Shown: one piece after another, positions 56,085 to 64,000 of the stretch
Position numbering within the stretch: the first letter of the stretch is position 1
How the letters are laid out: the number at the start of each line of letters is the position of its first letter
Source of the DNA: Acidovorax sp. HDW3
Lineage (GTDB): Bacteria > Pseudomonadota > Gammaproteobacteria > Burkholderiales > Burkholderiaceae_C
Reading direction: 5' to 3'
Assembly (NCBI RefSeq): GCF_011303755.1
Contig: NZ_CP049885.1
Coordinates: 1,284,001 to 1,348,000, forward strand
Length of the DNA: 64,000 nt
Translations under genes and position numbers: made by a program
Notes under the pieces: model-generated
Told to the model about the DNA's origin: nothing
The model's database searches: none
Seen by the model: the letters and a program-made list of their open reading frames with translations, nothing else

Positions 56085-56957
56085 TCAGCGGTAGCGCTGC
56101 TCCAGCGCATCCCAGCCGGGCTTGCCCACCAGGCGCTGGCGCTCGGCAAACGACGCCACCAGGCCGCTGCCCTCGGTCAGTTGCTGGGTTTCGCGCAGCG
56201 TGGTCAGCGCCTGTTGCATCCCCAGCACCGCGCCTTGCAGCGCAGCGTTGGCGTAGAGCACGATGCCAAAGCCGAGCGCGCCCAGCTCCTGCGCGCTGAA
56301 CAGGGGCGTTTTGCCGCCAATCACCATGTTCATCAATTGCGGCGTCTGCAGCCGTTGGGGTAGCTGGCGCACTTCTTCGGCCTGCGTCACGGCCTCGACG
56401 AACAAAATATCCGCCCCCGCCTCGGCAAATTTTTGCGCGCGCTCCACGGCGGCCTCAAAACCGTGCGTGGCGGCGGCGTCGGTGCGCGCCAGGATGAGCA
56501 AATCGCTGTCCTGCCGGGCATCGACGGCGGCCTTGATTTTGTCCACCGCTTCCTCGGTCGAAATCACGTCCTTGCCGTTGAAATGCCCGCAGCGCTTGGG
56601 CGCCACCTGGTCTTCGAGCTGAATGCAGTCGGCCCCGGCACGCTCCAAGGTGCGCACCGTGTGATAGACGTTGAGCGCGTTGCCAAAGCCGGTGTCGGCG
56701 TCCACGATCAGCGGCAGCCCCACCGCATCGCGGATGCGCGCCGTGTGCTCGGTGATCTCGTGCAGGCCCATGAAGCCCTGGTCGGGCATACCGAACCACA
56801 TATTGGTCACGCCCGCGCCGGTGATGTAGAGGGCCTCAAAGCCCAGGTCTTGCACGATGCGGGCCGAGAGCGCGTTGAACGCGCCGGGCACGAGCAGGCC
56901 ACTGCGCGCCTGCACGAGTTGCTTGAGTTGCTGTTTGGTGTTCATGGTTGTTGTCAT
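56085..56957 (-). CDS. Isocitrate lyase/PEP mutase superfamily enzyme, probable 2-methylisocitrate lyase
   Basis: A 290-residue TIM-barrel enzyme. Active-site features are LIVDADTGFGNALN (metal-binding Asp), IQLEDQVAPKRCGHFNGKDV with the catalytic KRCGH loop, and LILARTDAAATHGFEAAVER. It ends the prpC-acnD-prpF array, so 2-methylisocitrate to pyruvate plus succinate is the expected reaction. The N-terminus (ARSGLLVPGAFNALSARI) and KRCGHFNGK are more like the oxaloacetate-decarboxylase/phosphonomutase-like branch than classical PrpB, so specificity is uncertain. ATG 56945 is an alternative start. Confidence 0.8.
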   Translation of the reverse strand: MTTTMNTKQQLKQLVQARSGLLVPGAFNALSARIVQDLGFEALYITGAGVTNMWFGMPDQGFMGLHEITEHTARIRDAVGLPLIVDADTGFGNALNVYHTVRTLERAGADCIQLEDQVAPKRCGHFNGKDVISTEEAVDKIKAAVDARQDSDLLILARTDAAATHGFEAAVERAQKFAEAGADILFVEAVTQAEEVRQLPQRLQTPQLMNMVIGGKTPLFSAQELGALGFGIVLYANAALQGAVLGMQQALTTLRETQQLTEGSGLVASFAERQRLVGKPGWDALEQRYR

Positions 56958-56997
56958 GCTATTGAATGGATAGCTGCTTGCGCTGGATTGGCAAGGG

Positions 56998-58269
56998 TTA
57001 GAGGCCGATTTGATCTGAAGGCACGTACACCCAGCCCTGCATCAGGATGCGGGCGCTGCGGCTCATCACCGCCTTGGTGACTTGCCATGCACCATCGACC
57101 TGCTGGGCCTCGGCGCCCACGCGCAAGGTGCCCGAGGGGTGGCCAAAACGCACCGCCTGGCGCTGGCCGCCGCCCGCTGCCAGGTTCACCAGCGTGCCGT
57201 CAATGGCCGCCGCCGTGGCGATGGCGACGGCGCAGGTGCCCATCATGGCGTGGTGCAGCTTGCCCATGGAAAGCGCCCGCACCAGCAAATCCACCTCGCC
57301 CGCTGCAATCGCCTTGCCGCTGGCGGCGGTGTAATCCTTGGGCGGGCTGACGAAGGCTAGTTTTGGCGTGTGCTGGCGCGCTGCCGCCTCCTCGGGCGTC
57401 TGGATCAGGCCCATGCGCAGCGCACCGGCGATGCGGATTTTTTCCAAGCGCGCCAGCTGCGCCGGGTCGTTGTTGATGTCCTGGCGCAGCTCGGTTCCCT
57501 GGTAGCCGATGTCGGCCGCGTTGACGAACACGGTGGGGATGCCGGCGCTGATCATCGTGGCTTTGAACGTACCAACGCCCGGCACCTCCAGGTCATCAAC
57601 CAGGTTGCCGGTAGGAAATAGTGCCCCCACGCTTCCCACTGCGTGTGGTTCGCTGCCCCCCGAGGGGGCGCTCGCCAGCTTGGGGCGGCCCGACGCTGGC
57701 GAGGTTGCCCCACCGTCCTTGCCATCGTCCGACGGGTCGATGAACTCCAGCACGATTTCGGCGGCAGGGAAGGTGACGCCGTCCAGCTCAAAATCCCCCG
57801 CCTCCTGCACCTGCCCGCCCGTGATCGGCACATGGGCGATGATGGTTTTGCCGATGTTCGCCTGCCAGATGCGCACCACACACACGTCGTCGCTTGGGAT
57901 GCGGCTGGCATCGACCAGGCCCGCGTGAATGGCGAACGCCCCGGCAGCAGTGGAGAGGTTGCCGCAGTTGCCGCTCCAGTCCACCAGGTCCTGGTCAATC
58001 GACACCTGGCCGTAGAGGTAGTCCACATCGTGCCCGGGGCGCTGGCTTGGGCTCAGGATGACGCATTTGCTGGTGCTGGACGTGGCCCCGCCCATGCCGT
58101 CGATCTGCGCGCCGTAGGGGTCGGGGCTGCCGATCACGCGCTGCAGCAGCTTATCGCGTGCGCGGCACGGGGTTTGGCAGCTTGCGGGCAGGTCTTGCAG
58201 GCGAAAGAACACGCCCTTGCTGGTGCCGCCGCGCATATAGGTGGCGGGGATTTTGAGTGGGTGGGTCAT
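56998..58269 (-). CDS. prpF: PrpF, AcnD-accessory isomerase (2-methylaconitate cis-trans isomerase)
   Basis: A 423-residue DapF-fold protein needed with AcnD in the methylcitrate cycle. Family motifs are ATYMRGGTSKGVFFRLQDLP, DGMGGATSSTSKCVIL, DWSGNCGNLSTAAGAFAI with the active-site Cys, and MGKLHHAMMGTCAVAIATAA. It is about 28 residues longer than usual: an Ala/Ser/Gly/Pro-rich insertion between DGGA and LFPTGNLVDDLEVPGVGT is encoded by an inverted-repeat element (57620-57715). The ATG overlaps the stop of the DUF559 frame (ATGA). Confidence 0.93.
   Translation of the reverse strand: MTHPLKIPATYMRGGTSKGVFFRLQDLPASCQTPCRARDKLLQRVIGSPDPYGAQIDGMGGATSSTSKCVILSPSQRPGHDVDYLYGQVSIDQDLVDWSGNCGNLSTAAGAFAIHAGLVDASRIPSDDVCVVRIWQANIGKTIIAHVPITGGQVQEAGDFELDGVTFPAAEIVLEFIDPSDDGKDGGATSPASGRPKLASAPSGGSEPHAVGSVGALFPTGNLVDDLEVPGVGTFKATMISAGIPTVFVNAADIGYQGTELRQDINNDPAQLARLEKIRIAGALRMGLIQTPEEAAARQHTPKLAFVSPPKDYTAASGKAIAAGEVDLLVRALSMGKLHHAMMGTCAVAIATAAAIDGTLVNLAAGGGQRQAVRFGHPSGTLRVGAEAQQVDGAWQVTKAVMSRSARILMQGWVYVPSDQIGL
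57620..57715. repeat. Repeat element inserted in frame within prpF
   Basis: Short nested inverted repeats (CTCGCCAGC/GCTGGCGAG, CCCCCCGAGGGGGC) lie exactly over the extra 28 codons of prpF. The length is a multiple of three, so the frame is intact. It looks like a mobile or REP-type GC-rich palindrome tolerated in a surface loop. Confidence 0.6.
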
Positions 58270-58802
58270 GGTTGTTGTCCCCTCTCCCCCGGCCCCTCTC
58301 CCGCAAGGGGAGAGGGGAGAGGATGCGGGGAAGTGGGGGTTGTAACTTGCGATAGAGGAGGGTGGATGAGGGCGGCTGTTGCCCCCCTCTCCCCTTGTGG
58401 GAGAGGGGGATGGGTTAGGGCGGCTGTTGCCCCCCTCTCCCCTTGCGGGAGAGGGGCCGGGGGAGAGGGGTCGGCAGCCCTCAACGCCGCCCAAATGCTT
58501 TCCAGCACCCCATCGGTATGCAGCAGGATGTCGTTGTTCCAAAAGCGCAGCACCGCAAAACCCTGGCTGCGCAGCCAGGCATCGCGGGCCTGGTCGTGCA
58601 GCGATTCGCCATGCTGGCCACCATCGGCTTCCACGATGAGACGGGCGCCGAAATGCACAAAATCCACGACATACGGGCCTATGGGGTGCTGGCGGCGGAA
58701 TTTTTGGCCGTCCAGACGGTGGGCGCGCAGGTGCTTCCACAGGCGTTGTTCGGCGTCCGTCATGGTTTGGCGCAGGGTTTTGGCGAAGTCGCGTTGGTGC
58801 AT
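58266..58802 (-). CDS. DUF559 endonuclease-domain protein with repeat-encoded tail
   Basis: A 178-codon frame. Residues 1-113 or so are a DUF559 (Vsr-like, PD-(D/E)xK) domain: MHQRDFAKTLRQTMTDAEQR, LWKHLRAHRLDGQKFRRQ, PIGPYVVDFVHFGARLIVEADG with the acidic residues, GGQHGE, and FWNNDILLHTDGVLESI. The remaining residues (PPLPQGERGATAALIHP and similar) are translated CCCCTCTCCC-type repeats, not real domain. It is flanked on both sides by these repeats, within the prp operon. Function unknown; the family is suspected to include DNA nucleases. Confidence 0.8.
   Translation of the reverse strand: MHQRDFAKTLRQTMTDAEQRLWKHLRAHRLDGQKFRRQHPIGPYVVDFVHFGARLIVEADGGQHGESLHDQARDAWLRSQGFAVLRFWNNDILLHTDGVLESIWAALRAADPSPPAPLPQGERGATAALTHPPLPQGERGATAALIHPPLSQVTTPTSPHPLPSPLAGEGPGERGQQP
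58272..58465. repeat. GC-rich palindromic repeat cluster (CCCCTCTCCC type), prpF side
   Basis: Several copies of CCCCTCTCCC and its complement GGGGAGAGGG, separated by short spacers with GCAAGG or TTGTGG loops, form multiple possible hairpins. The DUF559 frame reads through them as PLPQGERG-like peptides. Confidence 0.85.
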
Positions 58803-58807
58803 GGATG

Positions 58808-59275
58808 GGCCCCCTCTCCCCCAGCCCCTCTCCCGCAAGGGGAGAGGGGAGTTGCGAATGCTGTGAATTTTGACCCCTCTCCCGCAAACGGCGAGGGGAG
58901 TTGCTGCTTTCTGTCTTGGCCCCTCTCCCCTTGCGGGCTTATGTATGCACACATCTTTTTTTGATAGCGCACAACGCTTGTTTAGCGCTGGTTTGCACTC
59001 CCTCTCCCCTTGCGGGCTTATGTATGCACACATCTTTTTTTGATAGCGCACAACGCTTGTTTAGCGCTGGTTTGCACTCCCTCTCCCCTTGCGGGAGAGG
59101 GTTGGGGAGAGGGGTGAATAGGCAAGGCGCTGCCAGCGCCCCCTCTCCCCCGGCCCCTCCCCCGCGAGGGGGGAGGGGAGCAAAAACCGCCCTTTGACCA
59201 GGCGGATGGGAGCCGTCAAAAGATGTGTGCATACATAAGCCCCTCGCGGGAGAAGAGTTGGGGAGAGGGGTGGTT
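58808..59275. repeat. Repeat cluster between the DUF559 gene and acnD
   Basis: This 470-bp stretch has no gene. It contains CCCCTCTCCC/GGGGAGAGGG palindromes, a 79-bp unit repeated in tandem (about 58924-59095; TTATGTATGCACACATC to CCTTGCGGG), and at 59215-59243 an inverted copy of the GGGCTTATGTATGCACAC part of that unit. The arms at 58936-58962 and 59217-59243 could fold into one large hairpin. Confidence 0.8.
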
Positions 59276-61903
59276 TCACACCGCCACCTGCTGCGCCAGA
59301 AAATCCTGCGCAAAGCGCTGCAGCACGCCGCCCGCCTCGTACACGCTGACTTCTTCTGCCGTATCGAGGCGGCAGCGTACCGGCACGCGCTCCGTCTGGC
59401 CGCTCTTGCGGTGGATGAGCAGGCTCAGGCTGGCACACGGCTGCAGTGCGCCTTCCACGTCATAGGTCTCGGTGCCGTCCAGTCCCAAGGTCAGGCGCGT
59501 CGTGCCTGGCAGGAACTCCAGCGGCAGCACGCCCATGCCGATCAGGTTGGTGCGGTGGATGCGCTCAAAGCCCTCGGCCAGCACGGTCTCCACCCCCGCC
59601 AGGCGCACGCCCTTGGCGGCCCAGTCGCGGCTCGACCCCTGGCCGTAATCCGCCCCGGCGATGATGATGAGCGGCTGGCGGCGCTGGAGGTAGGTTTCGA
59701 TCGCCTCCCACATCCGCACCACCTGGCCTTCGGGCTCGATGCGTGCCAGCGAGCCTTTTTGCACCTTGCCATCGACCACCGCCATTTCGTTGACCAGCTG
59801 CGGGTTGGCAAAGGTGGCGCGCAGGGCGGTGAGGTGGTCGCCCCGGTGCGTGGCGTAGGAGTTGAAGTCCTCTTCGCTCAATCCCATCTTCGCCAGGTAC
59901 TCGCCTGCGGCGCTGTCGGCCAGGATGGCGTTGGAGGGCGAGATATGGTCGGTGGTGATGTTGTCCGGCAGGATGGCCAGGGGCCGCATATTGCGCAGCG
60001 TGCGCGGGAAGGCGGCCAGCGCCCCCACGCCCTCGGTATCCCAGTACGGCGGGCGGCGGATGTAGGTGGACTGGGCGCGCCAGTCGTACTGCGGGCTGAC
60101 GCGCTCGGCGCGGCGCTTGTGCAGACTGAACATGGGCGCGTACACGGCGCGAAACTGCTCGGGCTTGACGGCCTGGACGGCGATGGCGTCAATCTCCGCG
60201 TCGCTGGGCCACAGGTCGCGCAGGCGGATGGCTTGGCCGTTCACCACGCCCAGCACGTCGTTTTCGATGTCAAAACGCACCGTGCCCGCAATGGCATAGG
60301 CCACCACCAGCGGCGGCGAGGCCAAAAACGCCTGCTTGGCGTAGGGGTGGATGCGCCCGTCAAAGTTGCGGTTGCCCGAAAGCACGGCCACGCTGTAGAG
60401 GTCGCGCACGATGATTTCTTGCTGAATCTTCGGGTCGAGCGCGCCGCTCATGCCGTTGCAGGTGGTGCAGGCAAAGCCGACGATGCCAAAGCCCAGCGCC
60501 TCCAGGTCGGCCAGCAGGTTGGCTTCTTTCAAATACAGCTCCACCGCCTTGGAGCCGGGCGCGAGCGAGGTTTTGACCCAGGGCTTGCGCGTGAGGCCCA
60601 GGCGGCGGGCATTGCGCGCCAGCAGCGCGGCGGCGATGACGTTGCGCGGGTTGCTGGTGTTGGTGCAGCTGGTGATGGCGGCAATGATGACGGCGCCATC
60701 GGGCAGCAGGCCCTGGGCTTCTTCTTCGCGGGCTTTTTGCAGCTTGGCCGTGCCGGCAATGCCGCGCTCGACCAGCGCCGTGGTCGGCAGGCGCCGGTGC
60801 GGGTTGCTCGGGCCCGCCATGTTGCGCACCACGCTGGAGAGGTCAAAGCGCAGCACGCGCTCGTACTCGGCACTCTGCAGGTCGGTGCGCCACAGGCCGG
60901 CGGTTTGGGCGTAGGTTTGCACCAGCTGCACCTGCTCGGGCGTGCGGTCGGTCAGGCGCAGGTAGGCGATGGTCTGTTCGTCGATGGCAAACAGCGCCGC
61001 CGTGGCGCCATATTCGGGGCACATATTGCTGATGGTGGCGCGGTCGCCCACCGAGAGGCTGTCGGCCCCCTGGCCAAAAAACTCCACGTAGGCGCCCACG
61101 ACTTTTTCTTGGCGCAAAAACTCGGTCAGCGCCAGGGCAATATCGGTGGCGGTAATGCCGCCTTGCCGCCAGCCGGTGAGCTGCACGCCCACTATTGTCG
61201 GCAGGCGCATCCAACTGGCGCGGCCGAGCATCACGTTCTCGGCCTCCAGCCCGCCCACGCCCACCGCGATCACGCCCAGGGCATCGACGTGCGGCGTGTG
61301 GCTGTCGGTGCCAACGCAGGTGTCGGGGAAGGCCACGCCATCTTGCACGTAGACGACGGGCGACATTTTTTCCAGATTGATCTGGTGCATGATGCCGTTG
61401 CCCGCCGGGATCACCTCCACATTCGCAAAGGCTTGTTTCGTCCACTCGATGAAGTGAAAACGGTCTTCATTGCGCCGGTCTTCAATGGCGCGGTTCTTGG
61501 CAAAGGCCTCGGGGTCATAGCCGCCGCACTCCACCGCCAGCGAATGGTCCACGATGAGCTGCACCGGCACCACGGGGTTGACCTGCGCCGGGTCGCCGCC
61601 CTGGGCGGCAATGGCATCGCGCAGCCCCGCCAGATCGACCAGCGCCGTCTGCCCCAGGATGTCGTGGCACACCACGCGCACGGGGAACCACGGAAAGTCG
61701 GTGTCGCGCCGGCGCTCGATGAGCTGGCGCAGGTAGTCGTTCAACTGCGCCGGGTCGGCGCGGCGCACCAGGTTCTCGGCGTGGATGCGGGCGGTGTAGG
61801 GCAGGCGGGGCCAGGCGCCGGGGGCCAGGGCATCGACGGCTTCGCGGGCATCGTAGTAATGCAGGGCAGTGCCGGGCAGGGGTTTGCGGTGGGCGGTGTT
61901 CAT
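59276..61903 (-). CDS. acnD: Fe/S-dependent 2-methylisocitrate dehydratase
   Basis: An 875-residue aconitase-family enzyme dehydrating 2-methylcitrate, working with PrpF. Cluster-ligand motifs are AAITSCTNTSNPRNVIAAAL and GFACTTCNGMSGALDP; other sites are NIMHQINLE-like GNGIMHQINLEKM, VGTDSHTPHVDALGV, LPDNITTDHISPSN and DYGQGSSRDWAAKGVRLAG. The length and PrpF partner distinguish it from AcnA/AcnB. Second gene of the leftward prpC operon. It is separated from both neighbours by repeat clusters. Confidence 0.94.
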   Translation of the reverse strand: MNTAHRKPLPGTALHYYDAREAVDALAPGAWPRLPYTARIHAENLVRRADPAQLNDYLRQLIERRRDTDFPWFPVRVVCHDILGQTALVDLAGLRDAIAAQGGDPAQVNPVVPVQLIVDHSLAVECGGYDPEAFAKNRAIEDRRNEDRFHFIEWTKQAFANVEVIPAGNGIMHQINLEKMSPVVYVQDGVAFPDTCVGTDSHTPHVDALGVIAVGVGGLEAENVMLGRASWMRLPTIVGVQLTGWRQGGITATDIALALTEFLRQEKVVGAYVEFFGQGADSLSVGDRATISNMCPEYGATAALFAIDEQTIAYLRLTDRTPEQVQLVQTYAQTAGLWRTDLQSAEYERVLRFDLSSVVRNMAGPSNPHRRLPTTALVERGIAGTAKLQKAREEEAQGLLPDGAVIIAAITSCTNTSNPRNVIAAALLARNARRLGLTRKPWVKTSLAPGSKAVELYLKEANLLADLEALGFGIVGFACTTCNGMSGALDPKIQQEIIVRDLYSVAVLSGNRNFDGRIHPYAKQAFLASPPLVVAYAIAGTVRFDIENDVLGVVNGQAIRLRDLWPSDAEIDAIAVQAVKPEQFRAVYAPMFSLHKRRAERVSPQYDWRAQSTYIRRPPYWDTEGVGALAAFPRTLRNMRPLAILPDNITTDHISPSNAILADSAAGEYLAKMGLSEEDFNSYATHRGDHLTALRATFANPQLVNEMAVVDGKVQKGSLARIEPEGQVVRMWEAIETYLQRRQPLIIIAGADYGQGSSRDWAAKGVRLAGVETVLAEGFERIHRTNLIGMGVLPLEFLPGTTRLTLGLDGTETYDVEGALQPCASLSLLIHRKSGQTERVPVRCRLDTAEEVSVYEAGGVLQRFAQDFLAQQVAV

Positions 61904-61928
61904 GGTGAGGGCACGGTATGGTGGTTTT

Positions 61929-62284
61929 GCTCCCCTCTCCCCCTGTGGGAGAGGGGTTGGGGGAGAGGGGGCTTGGCAGGCGCAGTGCCTGTATCTTTCC
62001 CCCTCTCCCCGGCCCTCTCCCGCAAGGGGAGAGGGTGAAAGCAGCCGGGAGGCACATCGAGCAAGCGCAAGCAGCTATGGTTTTGATAGTTCATGGCTTT
62101 GGGCAAGGTGGCCGATCGGAGTTGCTCCCCTCTCCCCCTGTGGGAGAGGGGCTGGGGGAGAGGGGCTTGGCAGGCGCTGTGCCTGTATCTTTCCCCCTCT
62201 CCCCGGCCCTCTCCCGCAAGGGGAGAGGGTGAAAACAGCCGAGAGGCTTATCTGGCAAGCGCAAGCAGCTATGGTTTTTGATGT
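61929..62284. repeat. Compound repeat, two copies about 195 bp apart, between prpC and acnD
   Basis: Two direct copies (about 61929-62084 and 62124-62279) each contain a CCCCTCTCCC palindrome pair, a GCTTGGCAGGCGC segment, a CTCTCCCGCAAGGGGAGAGG hairpin and the AGCGCAAGCAGCTATGG unit of the REP-like family. They differ at a few positions. The second ends just before the prpC stop. This 381-bp gap has no gene. Confidence 0.85.
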
Positions 62285-63439
62285 TCAGCGCGCCTCGATC
62301 GGCACGAACTGCTGATCCTCCGGCCCGGTGTAATTCGCACTCGGGCGGATGATCTTGTTGTCCATCCGCTGCTCGATCACATGCGCAGCCCAGCCGCTGG
62401 TGCGGGCAATGACGAACAGGGGGGTGAACATGGCAGTGGGCACCTGCATCATGTGGTAGCTGACGGCGCTGAACCAGTCGAGGTTGGGGAACATCTGCTT
62501 GACCTCCCACATCACGGCTTCGAGCCGCGCGGCAATGTCGTACATCTTGGTGGCACCGGCTTCTTGCGACAGGCGCTGGGCCACGCCCTTGATGACGACG
62601 TTGCGCGGGTCGCTCACGGTATAGACCGGGTGGCCAAAGCCGATCACCACCTCTTTGGCCTGCACGCGGCGGCGGATGTCGGCTTCGGCCTCGTCGGGGT
62701 TGTCGTAGCGCTTTTGAATTTCAAATGCCACCTCGTTGGCGCCGCCATGCTTGGGGCCGCGCAGCGCGCCAATGGCGCCCGCGATGCTCGAATACATGTC
62801 GCTGCCCGTGCCGGCGATCACCCGCGCCGTGAAGGTTGACGCATTGAACTCGTGCTCAGCGTACAGGTTGAGCGAGGTGTGCATGGCGCGCACCCAGGAT
62901 GCACAAGGCTTCTCGCCGTGCAGCAGGTGCAGAAAATGCCCGCCGATGGAGTCGTCATCGGTCTCCACCTCGATGCGCCGGCCCGAGTTGCTGTAGTGGT
63001 ACCAATACAGCAGCATCGATCCCAAGCTGGCCATGAGCCGGTCGGCAATGTCACGCGCACCGGGCAGGTTGTGGTCGTCTTTTTCGGGCAGGGCGCAGCC
63101 CAGGGCCGATACGCCGGTGCGCAGCACGTCCATGGGGTGGCTGGCGGCGGGCAGATGTTCGAGCGCCGCCTTCACGCTGCCGGGCAGGCCGCGCAGGGCG
63201 CGCAGCTTGGCCTTGTAGCTTTTCAATTCGGCGCGTGTGGGCAGCTTGCCGTGCACCAGCAGGTGGGCGATTTCTTCAAACTCGCAGACCTCGGCCATGT
63301 CCAGAATGTCGTAGCCCCGGTAGTGCAGGTCGTTGCCCGTGCGGCCCACGGTGCATAGCTGGGTGTTGCCCGCCTGCACGCCCGAGAGGGCGACGGATTT
63401 TTTGCCTTTGGGGGCCAGGGCAGGGGCGCTCAGGGTCAT
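62285..63439 (-). CDS. prpC: 2-methylcitrate synthase
   Basis: A 384-residue citrate-synthase-family enzyme condensing propionyl-CoA with oxaloacetate. Motifs: [20 protein letters not shown] at the N-terminus, [20 protein letters not shown], the catalytic His regions [20 protein letters not shown] and [15 protein letters not shown], and [14 protein letters not shown]. The short, AGNT-containing N-terminus is typical of PrpC rather than GltA. GGAG precedes the ATG at 63439. First gene of prpC-acnD-prpF-prpB-like, divergent from the XRE regulator. Confidence 0.94.
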   Translation of the reverse strand: MTLSAPALAPKGKKSVALSGVQAGNTQLCTVGRTGNDLHYRGYDILDMAEVCEFEEIAHLLVHGKLPTRAELKSYKAKLRALRGLPGSVKAALEHLPAASHPMDVLRTGVSALGCALPEKDDHNLPGARDIADRLMASLGSMLLYWYHYSNSGRRIEVETDDDSIGGHFLHLLHGEKPCASWVRAMHTSLNLYAEHEFNASTFTARVIAGTGSDMYSSIAGAIGALRGPKHGGANEVAFEIQKRYDNPDEAEADIRRRVQAKEVVIGFGHPVYTVSDPRNVVIKGVAQRLSQEAGATKMYDIAARLEAVMWEVKQMFPNLDWFSAVSYHMMQVPTAMFTPLFVIARTSGWAAHVIEQRMDNKIIRPSANYTGPEDQQFVPIEAR

Positions 63440-63567
63440 GGTGTCTCCAGGGTGGGGTTGCAATGCTTCGCAATTTACGCACAATGCACCCCCTCGGTAA
63501 GCCCTGAATTGGCGAATGATTGCAAAGGCTTGCCGCTTGTTTTGCGAAATTTGCGAATAAATCCACC
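63440..63567. promoter_or_regulatory. Divergent promoter/operator region of the prp cluster
   Basis: A 128-bp, A/T-richer spacer between prpC and the XRE regulator. It contains repeated TTTGCGAA/TTCGCAA-type motifs (TTCGCAATTT, GATTGCAAAGG, TTTTGCGAAATTTGCGAA), similar in character to RamB/ScfR-type binding sites. The sites would place both genes under the XRE regulator. Confidence 0.45.
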
Positions 63568-64000
63568 ATGAAAAAAACCTTTATGGGCGTGCGCCTGCGC
63601 CGCCTGCGCGAGGAGCGCGGCATGACCCAGGTGGCGCTGGCGCGTGCGCTGGAGTTATCAGCCAGCTACCTCAACCAGATCGAGCAAAACCAGCGCCCGC
63701 TCACCGTGCCGGTGCTGCTCAAGATCAACGCCGTGTTCGGCGTTGATGTGCAGCGCTTTTCCGACGACGACGAGGCCCGCCTGGTGGCCGGCCTGCGCGA
63801 GGCCCTGGCCGACGCGCCCCCGGGCAGCGAGGCCGTGTCGCTCGCAGAGATGCGCGAACTCGCTGCCAACATGCCCGCCCTGGCGCGCCGCCTGCTGGCG
63901 CTGCACCAGGGCCAGCGCAGCGCGCAGGAGCGCGCCGACGCCCTGGCTGCGCAACTGGGCGACGAGCGCGGCGGCCCGTTGCTGCAGGGCGCGCCGCCCG
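63568..64000 (+). CDS. XRE-family regulator, short-chain-fatty-acyl (ScfR/RamB-like) type, 5' part
   Basis: 144 codons are visible; the gene runs off the window. The N-terminal HTH (about 5-62) reads [40 protein letters not shown]. It is followed by a linker ([20 protein letters not shown]) typical of regulators with C-terminal DUF955-type and DUF2083 domains that sense acyl-CoA and control propionate or glyoxylate genes. Divergence from prpC supports control of the methylcitrate operon. The sensing domain is outside the window. Confidence 0.85.
   Translation, partial: MKKTFMGVRLRRLREERGMTQVALARALELSASYLNQIEQNQRPLTVPVLLKINAVFGVDVQRFSDDDEARLVAGLREALADAPPGSEAVSLAEMRELAANMPALARRLLALHQGQRSAQERADALAAQLGDERGGPLLQGAPP

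Noticed and set aside
58272-59275. CCCCTCTCCC repeats as a CRISPR array
   Set aside because: Repeats are irregularly spaced, inverted as well as direct, without uniform spacers or cas genes.
58939-59438. Small frames in the repeat cluster encoding PLPQGERG/SPCGRG-like peptides
   Set aside because: These are translated palindromic repeats present in several frames and orientations, not genes.
59225-62038. A 937-codon plus-strand open frame antisense to acnD
   Set aside because: Shadow of the aconitase gene's third-position GC bias; the composition is artefactual and the ends lie in palindromic repeats.

Overview
The window is GC-rich chromosomal DNA from a betaproteobacterium, most probably a member of the Comamonadaceae (Acidovorax/Alicycliphilus/Comamonas-like). 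The grounds are the aceE-aceF-lpdA operon whose E3 carries its own N-terminal lipoyl domain, an AcnD/PrpF-type methylcitrate cluster, the DUF883/YqjE/YqjK trio, and many dispersed AGCTGCTTGCGC-type palindromes. The genus assignment is an inference from gene content, not from a search.

Layout. 1-8.8 kb is housekeeping: a partial MASE3/PAS sensor, three small envelope proteins, pyrD, rpiA, a DUF4124/glutaredoxin-like exported protein, oligopeptidase A and folD. At 8.2-11.4 kb a FixJ-type response regulator and a double-PAS histidine kinase are transcribed away from the pyruvate dehydrogenase operon (aceE-aceF-lpdA, 11.6-17.9 kb). From 17.9 to 25.5 kb is an accessory island. It holds an IS91-family element with a textbook LexA-type palindrome ahead of its transposase, four unrecognised genes with visibly more A/T, nested IS5-family remnants, a second 5'-truncated IS91-family copy, and a type II secretion ATPase gene (gspE) cut just after its Walker A motif. 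The gspE fragment is joined directly to the 3' third of a second aceF, followed by a second complete lpdA (to 27.3 kb). The island therefore lies between a whole and a partial, diverged copy of the PDH operon.

27.3-34.4 kb holds a DMT exporter, DUF488, a gutted AhpD-like remnant, a methyltransferase, an NlpC/P60 hydrolase, an isochorismatase-like hydrolase, phosphofructokinase and propionyl-CoA synthetase. 34.4-49.5 kb is one tightly coupled leftward operon for an ABC-transporter-dependent surface polysaccharide. rmd, gmd and a bifunctional GMP/PMI enzyme supply GDP-D-rhamnose; five glycosyltransferases, two paralogous methyltransferases and an O-acyltransferase build and decorate the chain; Wzm/Wzt export it. 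A terminator hairpin follows wzt.

49.7-64 kb concerns branched-chain amino acid and propionate metabolism. mmsB, an acyl-CoA dehydrogenase and mmsA would turn valine intermediates into propionyl-CoA. A divergent LysR gene and an amino-acid permease follow. A leftward prpC-acnD-prpF-prpB-like cluster with a divergent XRE/ScfR-type regulator would carry propionyl-CoA through the methylcitrate cycle; prpE at 32 kb feeds the same pool. This last cluster is loaded with CCCCTCTCCC-type palindromic repeats, one of which surrounds a small DUF559 nuclease-like gene.
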